From Alkalicoccus luteus (lineage in GTDB: Bacteria > Bacillota > Bacilli > Bacillales > Salisediminibacteriaceae), in NCBI GenBank assembly GCA_052061695.1, contig JBPZEY010000002.1: a DNA stretch of 64,000 bases. One strand, 5' to 3'. The translations under genes were made by a program, and so were the position numbers. The first letter of the stretch is position 1; each line of letters begins with the position of its first letter. This document shows positions 25,642 through 35,156 of this stretch, one piece after another. Under the pieces are notes generated by a model. That model worked only from the letters and a program-made list of their open reading frames with translations. It had not been told where the DNA came from and ran no database searches.

Positions 25642-26856
25642 ATGAATGATAAAAAGCGAGTACTCCTGGCAGTATCGGGTGGAATTGCGGCATTTAAAGC
25701 GGCTGCTTTGACATCACGGCTCGTCCAGGCAGATTATGAAGTGAAAGTCATGATGACAAAAAATGCGCTGAATTTTGTAGGGGAGGTAACGTTTCAGGCA
25801 TTATCGCGTAATCCAGTTTATACGGACACGTTCATCGAGCCGGATCCGGAAAAGATTGCGCACATCGATGTAGCAGACTGGGCTGATGTGGTCTTCATCG
25901 CACCAGCTTCTGCTGATCTTATTGCACGGCTTGCCAACGGCATGGCAGATGACATGGTTTCTACCACGATTATGGCGTCTACTGCACCAGCCTACATCGC
26001 TCCCGCAATGAACGTACATATGTATGCCAACCCTGCGGTACAGCGTAATATGCAGCAGCTCGAGCAAGACGGCTATCAGTTTGTAGAGCCGGACGAAGGA
26101 TATTTAGCATGCGGTTATACAGGAAAGGGAAGAATGGCAGAGCCAGAAGATCTGCATGCCATGATCGATCACCACTTCACTCGTGCCGCTCATCCCGAAT
26201 GGAATGGAAAACGAGTGCTTGTTACTGCAGGGCCAACTCAGGAAGTAATCGACCCAGTCAGATTTTTATCCAACCGGTCTTCCGGAAAAATGGGGTTTGC
26301 CTTGGCTGCTGAAGCTGCAGCTCGTGGAGCAGCCGTTACGCTCGTTGCCGGACCAGTGACACTAGCTACTCCTCATGGGGTTAACCGGATTGATGTACAG
26401 TCAGCAGAAGAAATGTATCGGGCTGTGATGAATCGGGCCGAGGCAATGGATGTTGTTATAAAAGCAGCCGCTGTATCTGACTATAAGCCTGCTGAAGCTC
26501 TAACAGAAAAAATGAAAAAATCAGTGGACGGTGAAGTGCTTCACATGGTACGAACGGCAGATATACTGGCTGAACTTGGCTCCTTAGAGAAGAAGCCGGT
26601 CCTGGTCGGTTTTGCTGCTGAATCGGAAAACATCGAAGCCTATGCGAGAGAAAAGCTGCAGAAGAAAAATATTGATGCGGTATGTGCAAATTCTGTTGTG
26701 GCAGAAGGCAGCGGTTTTCAGGTGGATACGAACTCACTGGATCTCTTTTTTCGTAACGGGCAAAAAGCACACATTCCGCTTATGTCTAAGTCAGATGCGG
26801 CCAAACATATTCTGAATCATATCCCTCAACTGTGGAAGAGCCGCTATGATCGCTGA
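25642..26856 (+). CDS. coaBC: CoaBC: phosphopantothenoylcysteine decarboxylase / synthetase
   Basis: A 404-residue bifunctional coenzyme A enzyme. The N-terminal flavoprotein CoaC domain (about 1-185) has PAMNVHMY and the flap ACGYTGKGRMAEPE with the active-site cysteine. The CoaB domain (about 190-404) has VTAGPTQEVIDPVRFLSNRSSGKMG and AAVSDYKP. It ligates cysteine to 4'-phosphopantothenate and decarboxylates the product. The ATG is preceded by AGGGGGC. A TATACT at 25588-25593 may be part of its promoter. It overlaps priA by 11 bases. Confidence 0.96.
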   Translation: MNDKKRVLLAVSGGIAAFKAAALTSRLVQADYEVKVMMTKNALNFVGEVTFQALSRNPVYTDTFIEPDPEKIAHIDVADWADVVFIAPASADLIARLANGMADDMVSTTIMASTAPAYIAPAMNVHMYANPAVQRNMQQLEQDGYQFVEPDEGYLACGYTGKGRMAEPEDLHAMIDHHFTRAAHPEWNGKRVLVTAGPTQEVIDPVRFLSNRSSGKMGFALAAEAAARGAAVTLVAGPVTLATPHGVNRIDVQSAEEMYRAVMNRAEAMDVVIKAAAVSDYKPAEALTEKMKKSVDGEVLHMVRTADILAELGSLEKKPVLVGFAAESENIEAYAREKLQKKNIDAVCANSVVAEGSGFQVDTNSLDLFFRNGQKAHIPLMSKSDAAKHILNHIPQLWKSRYDR

Positions 26857-29239
26857 AGTGATTGTCGATGTCCCGGCTCAGGCAGTTGACCGTACATTTG
26901 ATTACGCTGTACCGGAAAATATGCGGCAGACGGCTGCTCCCGGCTGCAGGGTTCATGTGCCATTCGGTCCTAGGCCGGTCCAAGGATTTATTACGAAACT
27001 GAAAGAATCCTCTGACATACCGCCATCCAGGCTCCGCGACGTTCAAAAACTGATCGATTTGACGCCGGTTTTAACCGAAGAATTAATGAAGACAGCTGAT
27101 CGGTTATGTCAGGAGACCCTCTCTTTAAAGGCTTCTGTACTGAAGGCGATGCTGCCTCAGGCTATGCGGGCAGTGTACCGCAAAAAAGTTATCGCGGCTT
27201 CAGCCGCAGGGGAACGTCATTTTTCAAGCCTCCTGCCGATCGAGGACTGGGATACCTGGCAGCAGCATGCTCCGGCTGCCGAGCGCTCCCAGCTTTTGGC
27301 CGCAGTGAAAAAGGGGGACCTGACAGTTGAACCGCAGGTGAGCACAAAAGAAGCCTCAAAAAAACAGTTTGTTTATGAAGCAGCTGCCGGTGTCTCGCCT
27401 GCATTGATCGACGAGATGGCCTCAAAGGCTCCTAAGCAGGCGGACGTTCTCAGAAAGCTGCTGAAAGCAGACAAAGCATTGCCGGTGTCGATGCTGGGGT
27501 CTGATGGTGCAAGGGGGGCAGCAGAAGCGCTTGTCAAAAAGCAGCTTGTTTTGAAACGGCAGGAAATCGTAGAAAGGGACCCGTTTGCCGGAAGGGATGT
27601 GCAGCCGGATGAGGCGCTTCTCTTATTTGATGATCAGAAGCAGGCTCTCGATAAAATTGGCGCGTCTGTTCAAGAAGCCTTTCACCGGGTATTTATGATT
27701 CGTGGCGTAACTGGAAGCGGAAAAACAGAAGTGTACCTGCAGGCGATTGAACGTGTACTTCAAAAAGGAAAGGAAGCAGTCGTTCTTGTTCCGGAAATTT
27801 CCCTGACGCCGCAGATGGTGCACAGGTTCAGGGCAAGATTCGGTTCGCTCGTGGCAGTCATGCATTCGGCGCTTTCCAAAGGTGAAAAGTACGATGAGTG
27901 GCGGAAAATTCGCGAAGGCAGAGTGAAGGTCGTCGTAGGAGCCAGATCTGCTGTATTCGCCCCGTTTAAAAATATTGGAATTATTATTATAGATGAAGAA
28001 CACGAAAGCAGCTACAAACAGGAAGAAGCTCCTCGTTATCATGCTCGTCAGGCTGCGATTATCCGCGCAGAGCATTTTTCGTGTCCGGTCGTGCTCGGAA
28101 GTGCGACACCTTCGTTGGAGAGCTATGCAAGAGCCGAAAAAGGGGTATATGAGCTTCTCACGATGGAGAACCGTGTGAATGAACAAGTCATGCCTTTCGT
28201 ACACGTCGTCGATATGCGAGCGCAGCTGAAGGAAGGCAATCGGTCGATGTTCTCACGTCCACTGCTCGATGCTATTAAAAGCCGCATGGAAAAAGGGGAG
28301 CAGACGGTCCTTATGCTTAATCGCAGAGGCTATTCATCCTTTATTATGTGCCGCGACTGCGGGTATGTGCCGCAGTGCCGGCACTGCGATATATCGTTAA
28401 CCTATCATCGGAGCTCCCATTCGCTTCAGTGTCATTACTGTGGTTATCTGGAGACACTTCCTTCAAGCTGTCCGGAGTGTGAAAGCGACCAAATTCGCTT
28501 TTTCGGAACCGGGACACAAAAGGTGGAGGAAGAGCTTTATCAGGTCCTGCCAGGAGTAAAGGTAATTCGGATGGACGTCGATACAACAACTCGCAAAGGA
28601 TCTCATGAACGGCTGCTGGAGTCGTTTGGCAAGGGAGAGGCGGACATACTTCTTGGCACGCAGATGATTGCAAAAGGACTCGATTTTCCAAATATTACGC
28701 TCGCAGGCGTACTTGCAGCAGATTCCATGCTGCATTTACCTGACTTTCGCTCTGCAGAGCGGACCTTTCAGCTGTTAACTCAGCTTGCCGGGAGAGCAGG
28801 ACGTCATGAAAAACTGGGAGAAGTTTTTATACAGACATATTCACCGGATCATTACAGTATCTCTGATGTAATTAAGCATGATTTTACCGGTTTTTATGAA
28901 AAAGAGATGTATTTAAGAAGAGTCGGCGGCTATCCGCCTTACTATTTTCTGACGATGGTACATGTTTCTCACACGGACTTAAATCAGGCAGTAGCGGCCA
29001 CTGAAAAAATCGGGGCATTTTTGAGAAATTCCCTGTCGCAACAAGCAAAAATTCTGGGACCTGTGGCTTCACCCATTCCTCGTATTAAAGATCGTTACCG
29101 GTATCAGTGCATGATCAAATACAAGCGCGAGCCGGACCTTTCGAACGTGTTGAAAAGCATGCTTCGTGCATGGCAGAAAGAGACAGCCGGAACCGATCTG
29201 CAGCTGTCCATAGATACGAATCCATACATGATGATGTAA
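26846..29239 (+). CDS. priA: Primosomal helicase PriA
   Basis: A 797-residue superfamily 2 3'-5' helicase that restarts stalled replication forks. The N-terminal DNA 3'-end-binding domain begins IAEVIVDVPAQAVDRTFDYAVP. Walker A is GVTGSGKTEVYL (about residue 287) and motif II is IIIDEEHESSYKQEE. Eight cysteines at about 503-552 (CRDC, CRHC, CHYC, CPEC) bind two zincs. It overlaps coaBC. In B. subtilis def lies between priA and fmt; here fmt follows after 22 bases. Confidence 0.96.
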   Translation: MIAEVIVDVPAQAVDRTFDYAVPENMRQTAAPGCRVHVPFGPRPVQGFITKLKESSDIPPSRLRDVQKLIDLTPVLTEELMKTADRLCQETLSLKASVLKAMLPQAMRAVYRKKVIAASAAGERHFSSLLPIEDWDTWQQHAPAAERSQLLAAVKKGDLTVEPQVSTKEASKKQFVYEAAAGVSPALIDEMASKAPKQADVLRKLLKADKALPVSMLGSDGARGAAEALVKKQLVLKRQEIVERDPFAGRDVQPDEALLLFDDQKQALDKIGASVQEAFHRVFMIRGVTGSGKTEVYLQAIERVLQKGKEAVVLVPEISLTPQMVHRFRARFGSLVAVMHSALSKGEKYDEWRKIREGRVKVVVGARSAVFAPFKNIGIIIIDEEHESSYKQEEAPRYHARQAAIIRAEHFSCPVVLGSATPSLESYARAEKGVYELLTMENRVNEQVMPFVHVVDMRAQLKEGNRSMFSRPLLDAIKSRMEKGEQTVLMLNRRGYSSFIMCRDCGYVPQCRHCDISLTYHRSSHSLQCHYCGYLETLPSSCPECESDQIRFFGTGTQKVEEELYQVLPGVKVIRMDVDTTTRKGSHERLLESFGKGEADILLGTQMIAKGLDFPNITLAGVLAADSMLHLPDFRSAERTFQLLTQLAGRAGRHEKLGEVFIQTYSPDHYSISDVIKHDFTGFYEKEMYLRRVGGYPPYYFLTMVHVSHTDLNQAVAATEKIGAFLRNSLSQQAKILGPVASPIPRIKDRYRYQCMIKYKREPDLSNVLKSMLRAWQKETAGTDLQLSIDTNPYMMM

Positions 29240-29261
29240 GAAAAAGAGCTAGGAGGCATTT

Positions 29262-30215
29262 ATGAAACGAGCAGTGTTTATGGGAACCCCGGATTTCTCG
29301 GTGCCCGTACTGGAAAAGATTTTGGCAGAGGGCTACGATGTCCCGTTAGTCGTCACGCAGCCGGACCGGCCGCGCGGCAGAAAAAAAGAATTGATTCCTT
29401 CCCCTGTAAAGCAGGCAGCGCAAGCACATGGAATACCTGTCTGGCAGCCGGAAAAGCTGACCGATGGGATCGCTCCTATAGAAGAGGCAGAGCCTGATAT
29501 CATTATTACAGCTGCATTCGGCCAGCTGCTTCCAGCGAATGTATTGGAGCTGCCTCCATTTGGATGCGTGAACGTTCATGCATCTCTGCTTCCGGACTAC
29601 CGCGGGGGAGCGCCGATTCACCAGGCCGTTATCGATGGAAAAAAAGAGACTGGCATTACGATTATGTATATGGCTGAAAAGCTGGATGCCGGTGATATTA
29701 TCGTGCAGGGAGCCATTCCGATCCACGCAGACGACACCGCAGGGACCATGCACGATAAGCTCAGCCTGGAAGGAGCAGATTTGTTAATAAAAGCGCTGCA
29801 TCAGATTGAAAAAGGAGCTGCGGAGAGAATTCCGCAGGACCATGAAAGTGCAACGTTTGCTCCTAACATTACGAGAGAGATGGAAAAAATAAACTGGCAT
29901 AAGCCGGCTGAAGCTGTTCGAAATCAAATTAGAGGACTTGTCCCCTGGCCTGTCGGTTATTCGGTCATTGAAGGAATCCGGTTGAAGCTGTGGGAAGCAG
30001 CAGTCACCGATCACCAGACTGACGCTGCTCCAGGAACCATATTGACGTGTGAAGATGGCGTATTAGAGACTGCGTGCGGACAGGGAACGGTGATTCGTCT
30101 GATCCATGTGCAGCCTGCAGGCGGAAAGCCTATGACTGCCGACACCTTTTTAAACGGCAAAGGCAGGAAGCTAAAGCGCGGACATCGTTTTGAAAGCGGT
30201 GCTGCCAATGGCTGA
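29262..30215 (+). CDS. fmt: Methionyl-tRNA formyltransferase
   Basis: A 317-residue enzyme formylating initiator Met-tRNA with 10-formyl-tetrahydrofolate. The N-terminal MGTPDFSVPVLEKI and the catalytic loop VNVHASLLPDYRGGAPI with an Asn-His pair near residues 106-108 are diagnostic. The C-terminal OB-like domain binds tRNA. The SD AGGAGG precedes the ATG. It overlaps rsmB by 8 bases. The deformylase gene def that usually accompanies it is not adjacent. Confidence 0.96.
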   Translation: MKRAVFMGTPDFSVPVLEKILAEGYDVPLVVTQPDRPRGRKKELIPSPVKQAAQAHGIPVWQPEKLTDGIAPIEEAEPDIIITAAFGQLLPANVLELPPFGCVNVHASLLPDYRGGAPIHQAVIDGKKETGITIMYMAEKLDAGDIIVQGAIPIHADDTAGTMHDKLSLEGADLLIKALHQIEKGAAERIPQDHESATFAPNITREMEKINWHKPAEAVRNQIRGLVPWPVGYSVIEGIRLKLWEAAVTDHQTDAAPGTILTCEDGVLETACGQGTVIRLIHVQPAGGKPMTADTFLNGKGRKLKRGHRFESGAANG

Positions 30216-31557
30216 GGCATCAGTACGTGAAGCTGCACTTGATGCACTGCTCCGGATAGAAAAAAATCAAGCGTACAGCAACCTGCTGCTGGATGAGGTT
30301 CTGAAAAAACATCAGCTTTCAAGCCGTGACAGCGGACTGCTTACTCAAATTGTATATGGAACACTTCAGCATCAGCGCCTGCTTGATCATACGCTGGCAG
30401 CCTATTCAAACCGGCCGCCGGATGAACTGGCAGGCTGGGTGCGCCAGCTGCTGCTGCTAAGCTTATTTCAATTGAAGTATTTAGACCGTGTGCCGGATCA
30501 TGCGGTTGTGAACGAAGCCGTTAATCTGGCAGCTAAACGAGGTCATAAAGGAATTTCAGGAATGGTCAACGGAATATTGCGAGCAGTCATCCGGAAAGGA
30601 TTTGCAGCGGTTGAAGCAGAAGATACTGTAACGAGAACCGCGATTGAAACGTCGCACCCGGATTGGATGATAAGCAGGTGGACAAGGCAGTACGGAGCAG
30701 AAACAGCTGCAGACATTGCGGTGCAAAACAATGTTCCTCCCGTAACCTCTATCAGAGTAAACGCCATGCTGATATCTCCGGAGGAGGTCCGCTCTTTATT
30801 AGAGGAGGAAGGATTAACCGTGAGGGACAGTCCGATCTTTAAGACGGCCTTTCGGGTGAGCGGAGGAAGTGCTGCTGCCACAGAAGCTTTTAAAAAAGGG
30901 TTTATCAGCATTCAGGACGAAGGATCAATGATAGCGGTTCAGGCGCTTGATCCTGAAGCTGAAGATATCATTTTAGATGCGTGTGCTGCACCTGGTGGAA
31001 AAGCGTGTATGATTGCAGAACGATTAAACAACTCTGGACGCGTCACTGCCAGAGACCTTCACACTCATAAAGTGAAGCTGATTGAGTCGCAGGCAGCAAG
31101 ACTGAAGCTCACCAATCTGCTGGCCGAAACAGGCGACGCCCGCAGCATGGAAGAGGAAGCTGTTTATGATAAAATTCTGGTGGATGCACCTTGCAGCGGG
31201 CTTGGAGTTATCCGCAGAAAGCCAGATATGAAATGGTCGAAGCAGGAGGCCGATATTGAAAGGCTGTCTCGTTTACAAAAGGACATTCTCGATAAAGCCT
31301 GGCGCGCTTTAAAACCTGGTGGGCGGATGGTTTACAGCACTTGTACCATTGATGAAGCAGAAAATGAAGCCCAGCTGCAGTCCTTTTTAGAAAGACATAG
31401 GGATGCAGAGCCGGACGAAACGATGAAGTCCAGGCTTCCCGAAAACGTGCAGCAGCTGATGACGACTGAATCTTCTCTGCAGCTAATTCCTGGAAAAATT
31501 GGAACAGACGGATTCTTTATTTGCAGTTTGACGAAATCGAAAAGGCAGGAGAGATGA
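30208..31557 (+). CDS. rsmB: 16S rRNA m5C967 methyltransferase RsmB (Sun family)
   Basis: A 449-residue enzyme with an N-terminal NusB-like domain (about 1-135) and a Rossmann methyltransferase domain. The SAM motif is LDACAAPGGKACMIAERL, and the two m5C-methyltransferase cysteines lie in VDAPCSGLG and YSTCTID. ATG 30208 is preferred because ASVREAALDAL aligns with the family N-terminus; a TTG at 30190 is possible. The upstream SD is weak, so it may rely on coupling to fmt. Confidence 0.94.
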   Translation: MAEASVREAALDALLRIEKNQAYSNLLLDEVLKKHQLSSRDSGLLTQIVYGTLQHQRLLDHTLAAYSNRPPDELAGWVRQLLLLSLFQLKYLDRVPDHAVVNEAVNLAAKRGHKGISGMVNGILRAVIRKGFAAVEAEDTVTRTAIETSHPDWMISRWTRQYGAETAADIAVQNNVPPVTSIRVNAMLISPEEVRSLLEEEGLTVRDSPIFKTAFRVSGGSAAATEAFKKGFISIQDEGSMIAVQALDPEAEDIILDACAAPGGKACMIAERLNNSGRVTARDLHTHKVKLIESQAARLKLTNLLAETGDARSMEEEAVYDKILVDAPCSGLGVIRRKPDMKWSKQEADIERLSRLQKDILDKAWRALKPGGRMVYSTCTIDEAENEAQLQSFLERHRDAEPDETMKSRLPENVQQLMTTESSLQLIPGKIGTDGFFICSLTKSKRQER

Positions 31558-31559
31558 AC

Positions 31560-32309
31560 GTGATTTACAGCATTCACTCGGATACTGGAAGAGTACGGAG
31601 TCATAATGAAGATTCTGTATTGTTTCATGAACGTTCAGGCTGGTTTCTTACGGTAGTAGCAGATGGAATGGGAGGCCACCAGGCTGGTGATGTTGCCAGC
31701 CGCATGGCCTGCAACCGGATGCTTGATCAGTTTAAATTAGCCGCAGATGAACTGGATACAGAGACGATCGAGGAATGGCTTCGGAAAACAGTGAGCCGGA
31801 TCAATTCCGATTTATTTACGTATCAGCAGGAACACCCTGACTGCAGAGGGATGGGAACGACGTTAACCGCTGCAGTAGGAAATGGAGAAGACGTTTTTTA
31901 CATAAATGTCGGTGACTCAAGGCTGTACCTGCTAAAAGAACATGAGATAACTCAGATCACGAAGGACCAGTCTCTGGTTGGTGAACTCGTCCGTCAGGGA
32001 GAGCTGACAGAAGCAGAAGCGGAAGTACATCCTCGCAGAAATGTGCTGCTGCAGGCGCTAGGCACCGAGATCGATGTTTCCGGTGAAATTGGATCGGTAC
32101 GGTGGAGACCTCAGGAGATCCTCTTGCTGTGTACGGACGGATTGACGAACAAGCTGGCTGATTCGGCGATTAAAGCTATTGTGTATGAAGCAGCAAGTAT
32201 GGAAGATGCTGGCGAAAGGTTAATTGCATCGGCGAACGACAGAGGCGGCGAAGATAATATTACAGCTGCACTCATCCGTTTCTCTGATCAGGACGGCGGT
32301 GCCGTATGA
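31560..32309 (+). CDS. prpC: PP2C-type serine/threonine phosphatase PrpC
   Basis: A 249-residue PPM phosphatase that dephosphorylates PrkC and its targets. Metal-binding motifs are visible: SHNEDS near residue 15, VADGMGGHQAGDVAS near 38, and the late GGEDNITA. GTG 31560 is chosen: AGGAG (31547-31551) is 8 bases away, and the result MIYSIHSDTG aligns in length with the B. subtilis N-terminus. An ATG at 31554 is only 2 bases from the SD. It overlaps prkC (ATGA). rlmN, present at this junction in B. subtilis, is absent. Confidence 0.95.
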   Translation: MIYSIHSDTGRVRSHNEDSVLFHERSGWFLTVVADGMGGHQAGDVASRMACNRMLDQFKLAADELDTETIEEWLRKTVSRINSDLFTYQQEHPDCRGMGTTLTAAVGNGEDVFYINVGDSRLYLLKEHEITQITKDQSLVGELVRQGELTEAEAEVHPRRNVLLQALGTEIDVSGEIGSVRWRPQEILLLCTDGLTNKLADSAIKAIVYEAASMEDAGERLIASANDRGGEDNITAALIRFSDQDGGAV

Positions 32310-34261
32310 TCGGCCGCAGGATTAATGAAAGGTACAAGCTGATCCGTCCAATCGGCGGAGGTGGAATGGCAGATGTATATCTTGCAAAAGATTTAATCCT
32401 CGACCGCCACGTAGCAGTGAAAATGCTTAAAAGCCAATTCTCTAAAAACGAAGAATTTATTCGCAGGTTTCACCGCGAGGCTGAAGCCGCAACCAGCTTG
32501 TCACACGAGAATATCGTGTCGATCTACGATGTAGGGGAAGAGAATGATTTGTACTACATCGTCATGGAATATGTAGAGGGTCAGACGCTAAAAGAGTATA
32601 TTCAATCCAGCGGCGTACTCTCGGTAGAAGAAACAGTGCGAATTTTAAAGCAAATCTCGGAAGCCGTGAAGCACGCACATGATAATCACATTGTGCATCG
32701 GGATGTAAAACCGCAGAATATTTTAATGAGCGTAAACGGTCAGGCTAAAGTTACTGATTTTGGTATTGCAAGAGCAATCAGCGAGGCAACCATCACGCAT
32801 ACGAACTCGATCCTGGGCTCTGTTCACTATTTGTCGCCTGAACAAGCCAGGGGCGGACAGGTCACCTATAAATCAGATCTGTACTCACTCGGTATTATTG
32901 CGTACGAGATGCTTACCGGGAGCGTTCCGTTCAAAGGGGATACGGCAGTTACCATCGCGTTAAAGCATTTACAGGAACCACTTCCGGAGCTTCGCACAAC
33001 TGCTGTTCCAAACAGCGTAAAAAATATGATCACCCGTCTTACAGCTAAAAAGCCGATCGACCGCTTTAACAGTGCCGGGGCGCTGCTGGAGGATTTAAGA
33101 ACTGTTCTGGACAGCTCCAGACGCTCCGAGCGGCTGCTTGAATGGACGGCAGAGAATGATGAAGAAACAAAAAAAATGCCCGCTGTTTTCCCCGAGGGAC
33201 GAGGCAGTGATCCGGAAACCATTGTTCATACTAAAACTAGTTCGGGAGGAGAAGGAGAAAAAGTTTCCTCAAAGCCGAACCGAAAGAAAAAGTGGATACT
33301 GCCAGTGCTAATAGCCGTGCTGCTGACGCTCAGCGCGTTTATATGGCTTCCCGGTTTGCTGCATGTCGATGAAATAGCCGTACCGGAGGTCTCCGGCCAG
33401 CATGCAGACGCGGCTGCTGAACAGCTCGAAAACCTTGATTTGGAAGTGGAGCGCGCGTACCGTGAAAGCACAGATACAGCTGATAATCACGTCATCAGTG
33501 TACAGCCGGATGAGGGAACGACTGTTAAAGTCGGCTCGACTGTGAGACTCGTAATCAGCGAAAATGACGCTTCCATGGAAGTTCCTGATGTTACAGGCCT
33601 CTCAGAGGAAGAAGCAGAGTCACAGCTTGAGGCATTTGACAACGTGTCTGTGTCGTATGAAACGGTCTCAGAGCAGGAAGGCGGCATTGTGTTGGATCAG
33701 GAGCCTTCAGCCGGACAAACCGTAATGCCTTCAGAAACGACGGTCATGCTTACGGTAGCAGAACGAGAAGTGGTTTCGATCGGTAATTTGTTCGGAATGA
33801 CGGAAGAGGAAGTGGAAGAATCGTTCGAAGGAGTCCCTTATGTAACGGTCAGGTTTACCGAAGAGTATGACGAATCAATGAGTGAGGGACGAGTGATCGA
33901 ACAGGATCCGCCTCGGGGGACAGAGATTTCGGAGTCAACTACTGTGATGGTTACACTTTCCGGAGGTCCGGAACCAGGCCCGGCAGTCGCTTCAGCAGAA
34001 GTCCCTTTTTCGGTTCAAGTGCCGGAAAATGATAACGGACGATCCTATCAGATTGAGATTCAGGTGATTGATGATGAGAACGAGACGCCTGTTGAAGTTA
34101 TTAACGAAGAGATAACGGCCTCCACTGAATTTGACGTTCCCATGACCGTTGAAGAAGGCTCCACCGGATACTTGATCCTGTATGTGAATGGGGAAGAGTT
34201 TGATGCTTCGCCATATGAATATTCGTATGAGGAAGTGCAGTCCTACAGTCCGGATGAATAA
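32306..34261 (+). CDS. prkC: PASTA-domain Ser/Thr protein kinase PrkC
   Basis: A 651-residue membrane kinase sensing muropeptides or lipid II in the family. The kinase domain (about 10-270) has GGGGMADVY, Lys39, HRD with Asp133, the DFGIARA loop and APE-like SPEQA. One transmembrane helix (about 331-351) follows a Lys-rich linker. Three PASTA repeats (about 357-555) begin IAVPEVSGQ, MEVPDVTG and VSIGNLFG. A C-terminal Ig-like segment ends the protein. The extracellular part is very acidic. It overlaps prpC, forming a kinase-phosphatase pair. Confidence 0.95.
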   Translation: MIGRRINERYKLIRPIGGGGMADVYLAKDLILDRHVAVKMLKSQFSKNEEFIRRFHREAEAATSLSHENIVSIYDVGEENDLYYIVMEYVEGQTLKEYIQSSGVLSVEETVRILKQISEAVKHAHDNHIVHRDVKPQNILMSVNGQAKVTDFGIARAISEATITHTNSILGSVHYLSPEQARGGQVTYKSDLYSLGIIAYEMLTGSVPFKGDTAVTIALKHLQEPLPELRTTAVPNSVKNMITRLTAKKPIDRFNSAGALLEDLRTVLDSSRRSERLLEWTAENDEETKKMPAVFPEGRGSDPETIVHTKTSSGGEGEKVSSKPNRKKKWILPVLIAVLLTLSAFIWLPGLLHVDEIAVPEVSGQHADAAAEQLENLDLEVERAYRESTDTADNHVISVQPDEGTTVKVGSTVRLVISENDASMEVPDVTGLSEEEAESQLEAFDNVSVSYETVSEQEGGIVLDQEPSAGQTVMPSETTVMLTVAEREVVSIGNLFGMTEEEVEESFEGVPYVTVRFTEEYDESMSEGRVIEQDPPRGTEISESTTVMVTLSGGPEPGPAVASAEVPFSVQVPENDNGRSYQIEIQVIDDENETPVEVINEEITASTEFDVPMTVEEGSTGYLILYVNGEEFDASPYEYSYEEVQSYSPDE

Positions 34262-34281
34262 AATCGATTTGTGAGGTGACT

Positions 34282-35154
34282 ATGGCAAAAGGACGTATTA
34301 TTAAAGCGCTCAGCGGATTTTATTACGTAGAGTCGGAGGGACAAACGATACAATGCCGCGCACGAGGAAACTTTCGCAAGAAAAACATTACGCCGCTCGT
34401 AGGAGATATGGTTGAATTTGAAGCAGAAAACCCGACTGATGGATATATTCTAGCGGTCGAGGCACGAACGAGTGAACTGTTCAGGCCTCCAATCGCAAAT
34501 ATTGATCAGGCTATTCTCGTTTTTTCAGCTAAAGAGCCTGATTTTAGCCCGCTGCTGCTTGATAAGTTTCTGGTCCATACCGAAGCAGCAGAGCTGGAGT
34601 CAGTTATCTGCGTCTCAAAAGCAGATCTTGGGTTGGATAAAGCAGAGCCTTATCTGCCTGCATACGAGCAGGCCGGCTACCGTGTTATTATCACGTCCTC
34701 TGAACTTTCCGGCCAGGTAGAGGAGCTGCTGCCAGTTCTGTCAGGACGGCTTTCCGTTTTTGCCGGGCAGTCAGGGGTTGGAAAATCATCCATTCTTAAC
34801 GCGCTTAAACCAGAATTGAATCTGGAAACTGCAGCTATTTCAAAGAGTCTGAACCGCGGCAAGCATACGACTCGTCATGTTGAACTGATTCATATGCCCA
34901 ATCAGGGATTTGTTGCCGATACACCCGGGTTCAGTTCACTTGATTTCCGCCATGTCGAAACGGAGACGCTAAGTGCCATGTATCCAGAAATGGCAGCACG
35001 GATCAATGACTGCAAGTTCAGAGGATGCACCCATTTAAATGAACCCGGGTGTGCGGTAAAGCAGGCTGTTGATACGGGAGACATTGCAGCTTTCCGCTAT
35101 CATAGTTATCAGCAGTTTTATGAAGAAATAGCCAATAGAAAACGGAGGTACTGA
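34282..35154 (+). CDS. rsgA: Ribosome small-subunit maturation GTPase RsgA
   Basis: A 290-residue circularly permuted GTPase acting late in 30S assembly. An N-terminal OB fold (about 1-70) precedes the G motifs in permuted order: SKADLG (G4), AGQSGVGKSSILN (G1), DTPGFSS (G3). The C-terminal zinc finger is CKFRGCTHLNEPGC. ATG 34282 has a GAGGTGA just upstream; an in-frame GTG at 34276 lies inside that SD. Confidence 0.95.
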   Translation: MAKGRIIKALSGFYYVESEGQTIQCRARGNFRKKNITPLVGDMVEFEAENPTDGYILAVEARTSELFRPPIANIDQAILVFSAKEPDFSPLLLDKFLVHTEAAELESVICVSKADLGLDKAEPYLPAYEQAGYRVIITSSELSGQVEELLPVLSGRLSVFAGQSGVGKSSILNALKPELNLETAAISKSLNRGKHTTRHVELIHMPNQGFVADTPGFSSLDFRHVETETLSAMYPEMAARINDCKFRGCTHLNEPGCAVKQAVDTGDIAAFRYHSYQQFYEEIANRKRRY

Positions 35155-35156
35155 CA

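Noticed and set aside
27623..28204. Minus-strand open frame inside priA (193 codons)
   Set aside because: Antisense to conserved helicase motifs of priA; no independent evidence.
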